NCBI GenBank assembly: GCA_003576845.1
Contig: QEVJ01000027.1
Coordinates: 1 to 49,429 of the forward strand
Direction of reading: 5' to 3'
DNA: 49,429 bases
DNA from: Planctomycetota bacterium
Lineage (GTDB): Bacteria; Planctomycetota; Planctomycetia; Pirellulales; PLA5
Both the position numbers and the translations under genes were made by a program. Of this stretch, positions 38,501 to 46,353 are shown one piece after another. Each line of letters begins with the position of its first letter. Position 1 is the first letter of the stretch. The notes beneath the pieces were generated by a model. The model did no database searches. It was not told the origin of the DNA and saw only the letters and a list, made by a program, of their open reading frames with translations.

Positions 38501-40398
38501 TCGGCCACGTTCAGGACATCGTGACGACGAGCTTCAACGCGGCGTACATGGGGACGTGGGTCAATCACTACAACAGCCTGTTGCCGGGGCAGAACATCAC
38601 GGACCTGACGAGCTTCATCAACACGCGGGCGAACTTCGCGCTATCGCAGATGCCGGCGCAGGTCGCGTTTAGCGTGGCGGCGAATCCGCCCGCGCCGGTG
38701 ACGACGACGCTGGTCGGCGAGTTCGCGGCGGCGACGGCGTTCGTGCCGAGCGGCGACATCGGGACGGCGTGGACCGGCGTGGGATTCGACGACGCGAGCT
38801 GGACGAGCGGCGACACGGGCGTGGGGTACGAGACGAGCCCGGCCGATTATCAGAATCTGCTCGGTCTCAACGTCGGTTCGATGCTCAATACGAACGGTTC
38901 GGCTTATGTCCGCGTGCCGTTCGACTTTTCCGGAAGCGGGGCGGATTTCGACAATCTCAAGCTGCGGATGCGGTACGACGACGGGTTCGTGGCGTACTTG
39001 AACGGGGTGCGCGTCGCGGCGGCGAATGCGCCGGCGACGCTGGCGTGGAACTCGCTGTCTACGCAGTCGCACGACGACGTGAACGCGGTCGTGCGGCAGG
39101 ATTTCGACATCTCGGCGTTCAAGGACCTTCTCGTCGACGGCGAGAACGTGCTCGCGTTCCAGGTGCTCAACCAGGCGCTCAACAGCAGCGACTTGCTGTT
39201 GCTGCCGGAATTGGTCGGCGAGACGATTCCGGACACGGGCGGGGAAGTCGTCGTGCCCGGGCCGACGGCGACGATCGGCGGGCAAGGTTGGGTGAACGTC
39301 CGCGAGATTCGGTTCGCGGGCGATTCCGCGCCGGTGAATACGACGTGGCTTTCGACGACGGCCTGGCAGGCGACGATCCCCGTGCAGCCGGGCACGCACG
39401 ACTACACGTTCGAGGCTTATGACTTCCAGGGGAACTTCATCGGTTCCGACACGATCGCGATTACGAGCACCGAGCCGCAGCCGCTGCTCAACCACCTGCG
39501 CATCGGCGAGCTCATGTATCATCCGGCCGATCCGTCGACGGCCGAGATCGCGGCGGGTTTCAACGACGCCGACGATTTCGAGTTTGTCGAACTGGTCAAC
39601 ACGAGCACGACCGAAACGCTGCAACTCGACGGCGTGACGATTTCGGCGGGCATTTCCTTTACGTTCGGCAATGTGTCGCTGCCGCCGGGCGGGCGCGTGG
39701 TGGTGGTCGAGGACCTGGCGGCGTTTGCCCAGCGGTATGGCGACGCGATTGTGCCCGTCGGGCAATACACGGGGCGGCTCAACAACGCGGGCGAGCAACT
39801 GCGGCTGGCCGATGCGAACGGCAGCACGATTTTGGACTTCGTGTACGACGACACGGGCACCGGCTGGCATCCGACGACGGACGGCCAGGGGTATTCGCTG
39901 GTGATCGTGGACGAGAGCGGGCCGGCTGCGAGTTGGAACGACGGCGCGGCGTGGCGGCCGAGTTTCGCGATCGGCGGCTCGCCGGGGTTGCCGGATGAGC
40001 CTGTGGGTTTGCTGGGCGACTTCGACGGCGACGGGCGGATCGGTCTGGCGGATCTGGCGATCCTGCAAGCGCACTTGGGGACGGCCAGCGGGGCGACGTC
40101 GCTTACGGGCGATATGAACGGCGACGGGGCGGTGAATCGGCTGGACGCGGCGGAGTTTGCGCGGCGGTTTGGGCAGGGCGGGGCGATACCTTCGGCGCCG
40201 GCGGCGGTTGTGGCCCGACAGAGGGCGGTGTCGGCGAACACGGCGCCATCGTTAAACGCCCAGCGGCGGCGGGTCGACCGGCAAGCGGCAGCGGTGGATC
40301 GGGCGATCGACTCGCTTTCGGCGGACTACGCGGGATCGTCGGCGGCCGGGGGATTGAGAAGGGCAATGAGCGCGGGTAAGAGGCGTATTGCAAGATGA
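32530..40398 (+). CDS. Giant LTD / LamG / CotH-kinase / dockerin surface protein (paralog of 8585-15589)
   Basis: 2622 residues from ATG 32530 (gggaccgcc upstream). Order: Arg/Lys-rich N-terminus with LETLETRCVL (12-21), no classical signal peptide; LTD (about 24-180); LamG first half (about 178-282), a whole second LamG inserted (283-553), LamG second half (554-700); LTD-like (about 709-830); jelly roll (from about 854) interrupted by another LamG (about 903-1124), resuming with TTYYFRKEF; LTD (about 1255-1370); binding-like and Ig-like segments (to about 1665); CotH kinase-like region (about 1670-2040; VRLKGSEHGRP, LFPQDMDFAF); inserted jelly roll (about 2057-2236); LTD (about 2320-2490); dockerin type I (DFDGDGRIG, DMNGDGAVN, about 2496-2545); tail ending KRRIAR. 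Extra modules relative to the paralog explain most of its added length. Confidence 0.9.
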   Translation: MKPRRKQRHWTLETLETRCVLDSTVVLNEIAYNPPGSGESLEWIELHNQMAVNVDISKWQLSDGVSFTFPAGTVVPGGGYLVVAANPDALATAGIFAGALGPWTGALANGGEQIELRNNSDRVMDAVEYGDNGEWSPAADGGGVTLAKIDPLSASGPAANWRVSREVGGTPGAENFPPPGGIVLPAGVVSYWSFDEVAGPVLDRGDSNHGALAAGATRTAGLVGSGAVTFADSSAAYVNVGPGTSNNFSVSTGVTVEAVIESNWDGVGTATVFRKGENVGAPLWSYWSFDESNGTPANANVLDAIGGNHGTLAGTAVHTTGIRGLGAGRFNNVAAEGVGLGSGAMNATAGITIAAWIKPEWNGATFNADTIYYKNDTTNRISLEFQRDSSNSLADPPVAGSAPQVLSFALNTSGSVRELDMPLGVNLAALPNGTANAGTIYLTAPGGALGPNDVVLRDGSAHHVAATYDVASGEKAIWIDGVKRWFRAYAAGTAMAVGGSAGAAIGNSQPGLSRAFTGVIDEVAVWGDALSAAQIAALVSSASPVTIPSGGVNNSLALEFQNDGNNAAANPPVAAGPVLSFGLNVGGVYQELDMPLDGVGTRPTLAELQDGNPHHIAATYNSATGAKSIWIDGVERFTVNLAPGATINSAGDGLATIGNRGALGDSPLVGTIDEVAFWNKALPSTEVQQHSASVLAGSNYFAELNAGAAPLAFNETAPGVAGFWAELVNFGSSPVQLGGHVIVGSESPAHRYVLPAGTLAAGAFLTISEAQLGFTPVDTERLFLYNPAENLVLDAVAVDDELRGREPQATGPWLFPDVATPGAANSFALNDGVVINEIMYHAQPTYAQEGQQQTSQPISLGGTWQYEQSDTDLGATNWKDVGFTPTGWSTGQASFGASTGGASYQSIVAADAPLAYWRLGDAGPSVADSSGNGRNGTADAGVLFGQTSLLSDLTNNAVNTVGTARITVPGFEKFPAGSTGYSVEYWIEVLSPPTSFSNIVGDGESGGDFYLMNYLTSGGQIRPHFNGAGTVSTDSNATLQVGQTYHVVTTWDRTTGIGSIYINGALDKAISVGTGAPVNSNNPIYIGRDNREPGSSFLLDEVAIYNRPLNQTEVSEHFNAGGGVAFATTLDLGPTTYYFRKEFNFAGNPAATELSLRTYIDDGAVIYLNGQEIHRQNMPAGAIGHETFAVTAVSSPSLGTTIAVPAGILQSGTNVLAVEVHQVDSGDNDVAFDALLTAMEDIASSTDFIESDEEWIELYNRSAAEVDLSGWHIEDAINYTFPAGTTIVPGEYLVLARDPVALAAAHPGIRIVGGYSGQLSNGGERITLKDASKNPADVVTYADEGRWPIHADGGGASLELRDPHADNSLAEAWAASDERGKSDWRTYTYRGVAAVPPNSPNPTTYNEFVLTLLDAGEVLLDDISVRENPNGANTQFIQNGSFQGDALGAAPATWRIAGTHRGTVIADPDNGANKVLRLVSTGQGEHLANHAETTLKAGATFETVLLGTEYEISFKAKWIAGSPQLNSRLFFNLLPKTTILDTPASGGTPGARNSTLAGATEAAANVGPTYANLAATPVVPAANEPVVVSVEAADPDGVQSMTLRYSVNGGALQSVAMALSGGAYRGAIPGQAANAVVQFFVEGRDALNALSSFPAAGAASRALYKVGTTATSASLHNLQIVVTAADAAVLGASTNLMSNQPVGATVVYEGKAYYDVGVRLKGSEHGRPDLNRRGFFLVFPPDNLFRGVHGSVGIDRSGGWRYGRQNGQEEIVIHHFINAAGGVPGSYNDLVNVEAPGVTTGTAILQMGRFTNTFLDSQYENGSDGTRWEYELIYTMGTSAGVESPKVAAEGPSVFGTPIRDKGEDKESYRNNFLIKNNTDRDDFEPIDVLAEAFGQPAGSAAYHAAAQQAIDVDQWLRAFAAVALAAVSDSYFNNSNAHNATFYERPSDGKVLLFPQDMDFAFVNGATSSLVANSDLANLLTLPQNNHFYLGHVQDIVTTSFNAAYMGTWVNHYNSLLPGQNITDLTSFINTRANFALSQMPAQVAFSVAANPPAPVTTTLVGEFAAATAFVPSGDIGTAWTGVGFDDASWTSGDTGVGYETSPADYQNLLGLNVGSMLNTNGSAYVRVPFDFSGSGADFDNLKLRMRYDDGFVAYLNGVRVAAANAPATLAWNSLSTQSHDDVNAVVRQDFDISAFKDLLVDGENVLAFQVLNQALNSSDLLLLPELVGETIPDTGGEVVVPGPTATIGGQGWVNVREIRFAGDSAPVNTTWLSTTAWQATIPVQPGTHDYTFEAYDFQGNFIGSDTIAITSTEPQPLLNHLRIGELMYHPADPSTAEIAAGFNDADDFEFVELVNTSTTETLQLDGVTISAGISFTFGNVSLPPGGRVVVVEDLAAFAQRYGDAIVPVGQYTGRLNNAGEQLRLADANGSTILDFVYDDTGTGWHPTTDGQGYSLVIVDESGPAASWNDGAAWRPSFAIGGSPGLPDEPVGLLGDFDGDGRIGLADLAILQAHLGTASGATSLTGDMNGDGAVNRLDAAEFARRFGQGGAIPSAPAAVVARQRAVSANTAPSLNAQRRRVDRQAAAVDRAIDSLSADYAGSSAAGGLRRAMSAGKRRIAR

Positions 40399-40489
40399 AG
40401 CGCGCGACCACGGATTGCACGGATGACCACGGATGAATGCGTAGGCGGTTCGTCCTTTGCGACGCCTGGTATCATGCGTGCTGCTCTCG

Positions 40490-40670
40490 CTGCACGTCCT
40501 CGGTTCGTGGGAGGGTTCTTTGCCAATCGCGAAAGGGCGAAAGGACGAAATCGCGAAATACAGATGGCGACCGAGGGCTAATAGCCTGTCCTAATGCGCC
40601 AAGTCTTCGGTTGGTGGGAAAGTTCTTTGCCAATCGCGAAAGCGCGAAAGGGTGAAAGCGCGAAACACAG
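40490..40670. repeat. Direct duplication of a cgcgaaa-rich unit
   Basis: Copies at about 40490-40560 and 40603-40670 share ttctttgccaatcgcgaaag and a preceding 'cttcggtt.gtggga' segment, followed by runs of cgaaa-type 7-8-mers. Related cgcgaaa stretches recur at 40971-41008 and, inverted, at 41063-41106. No coding content is seen. It looks like a dispersed repeat that has expanded locally. Confidence 0.65.
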
Positions 40671-40923
40671 TGAGGGATGCGCTTCTTTGCGGATTTTGTC
40701 TGGAAAGTGGGCCACTTGTCTGGTATAAATAATGGCTCGCGGCAGGGGTGGTGGCGGTTGGCCGACGGCGGGTTTTCGGGGCGACAGGTTGGACCGGCCG
40801 AGCGAGGGAGTTTTTGAACGTTAACCCCCGATTTTCCCGGGATTTTGTTCAATAACCTCGCGTGAAGATGCGTTGATTGCGTGGTTTGGGTCGGATTGAA
40901 CTCGCCGAGCGGCGGGTAGGGCG

Positions 40924-40942
40924 CTGCTGGACAAGCCAGCAG
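40924..40942. repeat. Small hairpin repeat with acaag loop (second copy)
   Basis: Arms 40924-40930 (ctgctgg) and 40936-40942 (ccagcag) surround the loop acaag. This is the same design as 19016-19040, with the variable base of the arm changed on both sides (ggtgg/gctgg), a compensatory pattern suggesting that the folded form matters. Confidence 0.6.
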
Positions 40943-41374
40943 TGGCAGTCGTGCGCTGAGTCCCGGGCCATCGCGAAACCGCGAAAGTGCGAAATCGCGA
41001 AATCCAGGAAGCGCCGGCGCATTTCCAGCGGGAGCCGGACGCGCCGCTAAAATGCTGCTTCGCCGCGATCTTTTCGCCTTTTCGCTATTTCGCGCTTTCG
41101 CGATGAAAAGCCCCGCCTCCCGCGCCCCGCGTCTACTTCCGTCGGGTGGGCGCCGCCCAAGTCCATCTTTTCGCGTGGAACACATTTGCTTGATTTTGCG
41201 GGTTTTATCGGTTACGCTTAAGTCTATTCGCATCAAGGCATTTCTTGCGTTGATTGGCCGCGCGCACCCCATGTGCGTTTTGTCGGGTCGCTTGCTGGCA
41301 GTCGGCGGTGGGCACGCCGCGCTCGGCGACATGGGTGGGTTCTTTTCGCATTTCTCCAAAAATTGCGGTTGACC

Positions 41375-44300
41375 ATGCAATTCTCTTATCGGTCGAAGCA
41401 ACAGCCGGCGCGCCGCGCGCCGCAACGTCGTTTTGCGCGCTCGCCGCGCACTGTGCGCCGCGCGCTCGGGATGGAGCCGCTCGAATCGCGGGCCTTGCTC
41501 GCCGTGGTGAATCTCGTCACGGAGACGACGCCGTCGAAGGGCATCGTCGTCACGCAAGCGATCTACGACGACGTCGGCACCGACTGGAACGGCAGCGATC
41601 CGTCGTTCGACGACACGACGTGGGTCGGGTCGGCGGTCGGCGGACCGAACGGGATCGGCGCGCCGATTACGACGGGCGGCAAGTACGCGAATTTCGCGAG
41701 CATCAGTTCGGCGGCGATGGCCTTCGCGACGAACACGTCGTTCCTGCGCATTCCATTCCAGGTGTCCGGCGCCTCGGCGTTTTCGAAGCTGACGCTGAAT
41801 ATGCGGTTCGACGACGGGTTCATTGCGTATCTCAACGGCCAGGAAGTGGCGCGGCAGAACGTTGCTCCCGACTATCCGGCGTGGAACGCACCTGCGACGG
41901 CGTTCATCAGCCCCGCCGACGCGAGCGCGACGTTTACGACGTTCGACGTATCGAGCAGCGTGGGCGCGCTCCAGGACGGGACGAACATTCTGGCGATTCG
42001 CGGTTTCGATCGTCCCCAAGTCGGCAATTTCCCGTCGAGCCAGGATTTCTTGGTTCAGGCGACGCTGGTGGGCGAAAAGCCCGATGCGGTGATCACCGCG
42101 AACGACGATGCCGTTTCGTATCGGACGGACGCGGCCGACCCGGTGATCAACGTCCTGGCGAACGACACGGCGGGCAGCTATCCGATCGACCCGGCCTCGG
42201 TCCAGATCGTTCAACAGCCGACGGGCGGCACGGTGACGGTCAACGCCAATGGCACGATTAGGTACAGCGAGAACACGAATCCGCAGTTCGCGGGCGTGGA
42301 TACGTTTACGTACCGCGTGCGCGATACGAATCCGGCGCCGACGCCGGGCGGGACGACGACGCCCACGCCCGTTGTTGGCGCCAACGCAGCGCATCGCCGG
42401 CTCGTTCCCACCGCTGCCCAGGCTGCGACTTGGACGGGTTCGGGAACGTTCGACGACAGCACGTGGCTCGTGGGCCAGGGTGGCGTGGGCTACGACACGG
42501 ATGTGGCGGTCGACTACGAGCCGTATATTCAAAACGGGCTGGTGACGATGCAGAACGTCAACGCTTCCGTATACGCGCGATACCCGTTCACGCTGGCGGA
42601 TCCCACGAAGGTCGTTGGGCTTCGGCTGCAAATGCGGTATGAAGACGGATTCGTGGCGTGGATCAACGGCGTCGAGGTGGCGCGCGGCGGCGCGCCGACG
42701 CCGGCATTGTGGAACTCGCTGGCGAACGGAGGCGCGCGTAACGAGGCCATGGCCATCGCGCAAACCGAGTTTGTCGTCGATTTGGCTGCGGCAGGTTTGG
42801 TTCTCAAGGCCGGCCCTGGGGCGAATATCCTGGCAATTCAAGGTCTCAACGACACGTTGGGAAGTTCCGACTTGCTGATTCAGCCGGAATTGATCGCCGA
42901 CGTTGGGTCGACGGGGCTGTGGTCGAACGAGGCGACGGTGACGGTGAGCGTGACGGGTCCGGGGCCGGTGGCGGCGGACGATTTTCCGGAGACGATCAAC
43001 GTAATCGAGCAGCAGGACGGCGGCGTGACGGTGGACGTGCTCGCCAACGACACGCCGGGGTTTAGCGGCGAACCGATTCGGCCGGGGACGGTGGAAGTTA
43101 CCGTGCCGCCGGCGAATGGATCGGTGATCGTCGATGCGGCGACGGGCGCGATCAACTATCAGCCGGACACGGGTTTCTGGGGCGACGACGTGTTCACGTA
43201 CACGGTGCGCGACGCGGACATGGTTGGCGGCTCAGAGACGAGGGATTTGATTCCCGCGGGAGATATGTGGAAGTATCTCGATAACGGGACGGACCAGGGC
43301 ACCGCCTGGACGGGCACATCGTTCAACGACGCGTCTTGGGCTACCGGGCGTGCGGAGCTTGGATACGGCGACGGGGATGAAGCGACGATCGTCGCTTGCG
43401 TCACCGCCGGAACGCCTTGTGCCGGCAACCCGCCGAACAAATTCATAACGACCTATTTTCGCCGCACGTTCGACCTGGCGGACGCGAGCGCCGTGCAGTC
43501 GCTGGACGTGCGTTTGGAATATGACGATGGCGGCATTGTTTATATTAACGGCACCGAAGTCGCCCGCGTGAATATGCCGGCGGGGGCGCCAACCTACACG
43601 ACGCCCGCCACCGGCGCCGCCGACTACGCGCGTACTCCGACGTCGATCGCCATGCTGACGGGCGCTCAACTAGCGCCGCTACGCGACGGCACGAACGTCG
43701 TGGCCGTGGAAATACACCAGGGTAACGGCACGAGCAGCGACATGTCGTTCGATTTCCAACTCGTGGCGAATCTCTCGACGCCAACTGGCAACGTCTCCAA
43801 CCCCGCCCAGGTTCATATTCACGTCAACGCTCCGCCGGTGGCTGGGAACGACACGATTCAGGTCGGGCCATTTGGGACAATGGGCTCGGTTCCGAGTTCG
43901 ATCACGTTCGATCCTTACGTGAACGACAGCGACCCGGACAACTCGCCGGGACAGTCGCCGGGTCAGGTGGGGATCAACCGGACGCAGACGCTCATTACGC
44001 AGCAACCGCCCCCCGGCGACGGCCTGGTCTCGGTCAATCCGACGACGGGGCTGATTACGTACACGGCGCAAGCGGGCATGAGGAATCCGGAGACGGTGAC
44101 GTTCCGGTATCAAGTGTTCGACTATCAGAACGCGCACTCGAATGAAGCGACGGTGACGGTGAACCTGGTGGTGACGCCGCCGACGGCGGTCGACGACGCG
44201 GTTGCCACGCCGGAAGGGCAGACGGTGGTGATCAACGTGCTGGCGAACGACATCACGCGGGATTTGCTGCGGTCCGACGGGAGCATCGTGCCGACGCAGC

Positions 44301-46324
44301 CCGCCAATGGGACGGTGACGCTCAACACGGCGAACAACACGCTCGTGTACACGCCGAACCCGGGCTTCCGCGATCAGTTCGACACGTTCACGTACACGGT
44401 CTCCGACCTGGCCGGCAACCGCTCCGCGCCGGCGACGGTGACGGTGGATGTGTTTTCGCTGGCGCGGACGGCCGGGGACGGATTCTCGATTCCGACCGGT
44501 CAGGACTCGGTGACGATTCCGATCGCCGATATGCTGGTGAACGACTATTGGCCGACCGCTTCGTTCCAGCCGGTGGTGGTGATCGTTCCCAATAGCTGGA
44601 CGAACGGGTTGCAGCCGGTGATCAACGTGGTCGGCGGCGTGCAGCAATCGATCACGTTTACCAAGGCGACGGGCGCCGCGGGTGTCGGCGGGTTCAGCTA
44701 TTACCTGGCCGACGGCGTGCCCAATCCGACGCGGCCGAACTCGAACACGTCGCGGGTGGACGTCGCGCTTACGACGGTGACGGTCAGCGGCAAGGTGTAC
44801 GTCGACGTCAATCAGAACGGAACGTATGAATTCGGCGAGCGTCTGATACCCGATGCGACGATCGTGCTCCGACGGGCGGGCAACCCGCAATTCGTGCGGA
44901 CGACGATGACGAATTCGTTCGGGGAATACTCGTTCGCGTCGACGGCGGACGGCGTTTTGCCGCCGGACACGTACACGATCACGCAGATTCAGCCCGCGTT
45001 GTATCTGGACTTCACGACGGGTGCGGTGAATTCGTATACGGTGGCGCTGTCGGCGCCGGAGAACCCCGGTTTCGACTTCCGCGAGTGGACCGTCAACCCG
45101 CAGTTCTTCGTGGCGCTGGTCAGTTACGGCGGCGGGTTTTTGGCTTCGCAGCAACCGGTGTCGCTGTCGGCCGGGTCGATCGTCGTGCCGTACGACGTCG
45201 GCTGGAACGGCACGTTCGCGGCGAAGGCGACGTACAACCCGGCGCTCGGCGACGTGTCGGTGAAGCTGTACAACTCGGGCGGAGCGCTGCTCGCGAATTC
45301 GGCGACGAGCGGCGGTTCGACGCCGGGGAACTCGGTGATCAACTACTCGGCCAGCCCGTCGCAGAAGCTGGTGCTGGTCGTTTCGGGGACGAACCCGAAC
45401 GTGTTGGTGGACGCGCCGAGCCTGGCGACGACGTCGGGGGACACGACGCCGCCGTTCGTGTACAGCACGGCGCTTGCGAGCACGCGGTGGTCGAGCGGGT
45501 TCGCGGAGAATCTCGCCGAGCACTTCATGGGGACCGGCGGCTACAACGTGTCGGCGGGCGAGACGCTGCCGTGGCAGAACCTGGACCGGATCACGATGCG
45601 GTTCACCGAGCCGGTCGCGGTCACGCAGGGCGATCTGCGGCTGTGGGGCGTCGACGTGGCCGACTATCCGCAGACGGTCGGCGTGCAGAGCTTTTCCTAC
45701 GACCCGCTGTCGTTCACGGCGACGTGGACGCTCAGCGCGCCGATCGCGGCGGATCAGCTTCGCGTCGGATTGTCGGACGCCGTGCGCGACGTGTGGGGGA
45801 ACCGCGTCGGCGGCACGGGCTATTCGATGCTGTTCAATGTGCTGCCGGGAGCGATTCCGGGGACGGGTTCGACGGCGGGCGACGCGATCGCCGCGATGAT
45901 GTCGCGGCAGTTCGCGAGCGTCGGGCAGGCGCGGTACTCGCCGTTCTACGATCTCGACGGGAGCGGGACGATCAACTTCGTGGACGCGATCGCGCTGCGG
46001 AACGCGCTCGGTTCGCAGCTCCCGCTGGGGACGCCGGGCGGCGGTTCGACGAGCACGCCTTCGCCGGAAGCGCCGGCGGCGGTGGTCGTGTCGGCGGGGC
46101 GCGAGAGCGACGCCGTGCGGCGGCGCGACGCGGATACGCCGCTGGCCGCGAGCCGGGCGGTGGTGCGAGCGACGCGGGCCGCGGCGGTCGATGCCGTTGT
46201 CGATGCGGCCGTGAGCGCGGATGCGGGGGCGGGCGGTGGGGCGAGTTCGCTCAGTGCGCTGCGAGCGCGACGGGCGGCGCGATCGGCGGAGCGGGTGCTG
46301 GCGGGGCTGGATGGGTCGCTGTAG
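41375..46324 (+). CDS. LEPR-XLL multi-domain cadherin/Ig-like protein with interrupted repeats and dockerin-like end
   Basis: 1649 residues from ATG 41375; the frame is open to 41273, but the Arg-rich N-terminus and MEPLESRALL (33-42, LEPR-XLL type) fit this start. The ribosome site is weak. Order: jelly roll 1 (about 45-240); cadherin/Ig-like repeat 1 (about 240-320 and 515-528) split by jelly roll 2 (about 339-510); repeat 2 (about 530-620 and 803-818) split by jelly roll 3 (about 624-802); uninterrupted repeats 3 and 4 (about 820-1030) and a divergent fifth (to about 1140); SdrD B-like/Cna-B domain (about 1140-1235, VYVDVNQNGTYEFGERLIPD); two further beta-rich segments; a dockerin-like end with one good Ca loop (DLDGSGTIN, about 1525); and an Ala/Arg-rich tail. 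Probably a cell-surface adhesin or wall protein. Confidence 0.88.
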   Translation: MQFSYRSKQQPARRAPQRRFARSPRTVRRALGMEPLESRALLAVVNLVTETTPSKGIVVTQAIYDDVGTDWNGSDPSFDDTTWVGSAVGGPNGIGAPITTGGKYANFASISSAAMAFATNTSFLRIPFQVSGASAFSKLTLNMRFDDGFIAYLNGQEVARQNVAPDYPAWNAPATAFISPADASATFTTFDVSSSVGALQDGTNILAIRGFDRPQVGNFPSSQDFLVQATLVGEKPDAVITANDDAVSYRTDAADPVINVLANDTAGSYPIDPASVQIVQQPTGGTVTVNANGTIRYSENTNPQFAGVDTFTYRVRDTNPAPTPGGTTTPTPVVGANAAHRRLVPTAAQAATWTGSGTFDDSTWLVGQGGVGYDTDVAVDYEPYIQNGLVTMQNVNASVYARYPFTLADPTKVVGLRLQMRYEDGFVAWINGVEVARGGAPTPALWNSLANGGARNEAMAIAQTEFVVDLAAAGLVLKAGPGANILAIQGLNDTLGSSDLLIQPELIADVGSTGLWSNEATVTVSVTGPGPVAADDFPETINVIEQQDGGVTVDVLANDTPGFSGEPIRPGTVEVTVPPANGSVIVDAATGAINYQPDTGFWGDDVFTYTVRDADMVGGSETRDLIPAGDMWKYLDNGTDQGTAWTGTSFNDASWATGRAELGYGDGDEATIVACVTAGTPCAGNPPNKFITTYFRRTFDLADASAVQSLDVRLEYDDGGIVYINGTEVARVNMPAGAPTYTTPATGAADYARTPTSIAMLTGAQLAPLRDGTNVVAVEIHQGNGTSSDMSFDFQLVANLSTPTGNVSNPAQVHIHVNAPPVAGNDTIQVGPFGTMGSVPSSITFDPYVNDSDPDNSPGQSPGQVGINRTQTLITQQPPPGDGLVSVNPTTGLITYTAQAGMRNPETVTFRYQVFDYQNAHSNEATVTVNLVVTPPTAVDDAVATPEGQTVVINVLANDITRDLLRSDGSIVPTQPANGTVTLNTANNTLVYTPNPGFRDQFDTFTYTVSDLAGNRSAPATVTVDVFSLARTAGDGFSIPTGQDSVTIPIADMLVNDYWPTASFQPVVVIVPNSWTNGLQPVINVVGGVQQSITFTKATGAAGVGGFSYYLADGVPNPTRPNSNTSRVDVALTTVTVSGKVYVDVNQNGTYEFGERLIPDATIVLRRAGNPQFVRTTMTNSFGEYSFASTADGVLPPDTYTITQIQPALYLDFTTGAVNSYTVALSAPENPGFDFREWTVNPQFFVALVSYGGGFLASQQPVSLSAGSIVVPYDVGWNGTFAAKATYNPALGDVSVKLYNSGGALLANSATSGGSTPGNSVINYSASPSQKLVLVVSGTNPNVLVDAPSLATTSGDTTPPFVYSTALASTRWSSGFAENLAEHFMGTGGYNVSAGETLPWQNLDRITMRFTEPVAVTQGDLRLWGVDVADYPQTVGVQSFSYDPLSFTATWTLSAPIAADQLRVGLSDAVRDVWGNRVGGTGYSMLFNVLPGAIPGTGSTAGDAIAAMMSRQFASVGQARYSPFYDLDGSGTINFVDAIALRNALGSQLPLGTPGGGSTSTPSPEAPAAVVVSAGRESDAVRRRDADTPLAASRAVVRATRAAAVDAVVDAAVSADAGAGGGASSLSALRARRAARSAERVLAGLDGSL

Positions 46325-46353
46325 CCGGCCGCGTGCGAATCAACGAAAACGTT

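Larger units (their letters stand above)
40399..41374. other. 976-base repeat-rich intergenic region
   Basis: The largest gap in the window. It holds: an accacggat repeat (40410-40436); two direct copies of a ~60-base unit around ttctttgccaatcgcgaaag (about 40490-40560 and 40603-40670); a third cgcgaaa-rich stretch (40971-41008) and an inverted one (41063-41106); and the acaag hairpin (40924-40942). The stretch 41170-41260 is AT-richer and includes a weak sigma-70-like pair, TTGATT at 41190-41195 and TACGCT at 41213-41218 (17-base spacer), a possible promoter of the 41375 gene. Open frames here have no family resemblance. Confidence 0.6.

Noticed and set aside
32530-40398. Nested domains as an assembly artefact
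   Set aside because: All frames stay open over thousands of bases across the boundaries, and independent cases occur in separate genes, so misassembly is unlikely to explain them all.
41190-41218. Sigma-70-like promoter before the 41375 gene
   Set aside because: TTGATT-17-TACGCT matches the consensus only in part and planctomycete promoters are poorly known; mentioned in the intergenic entry but not called as a feature.
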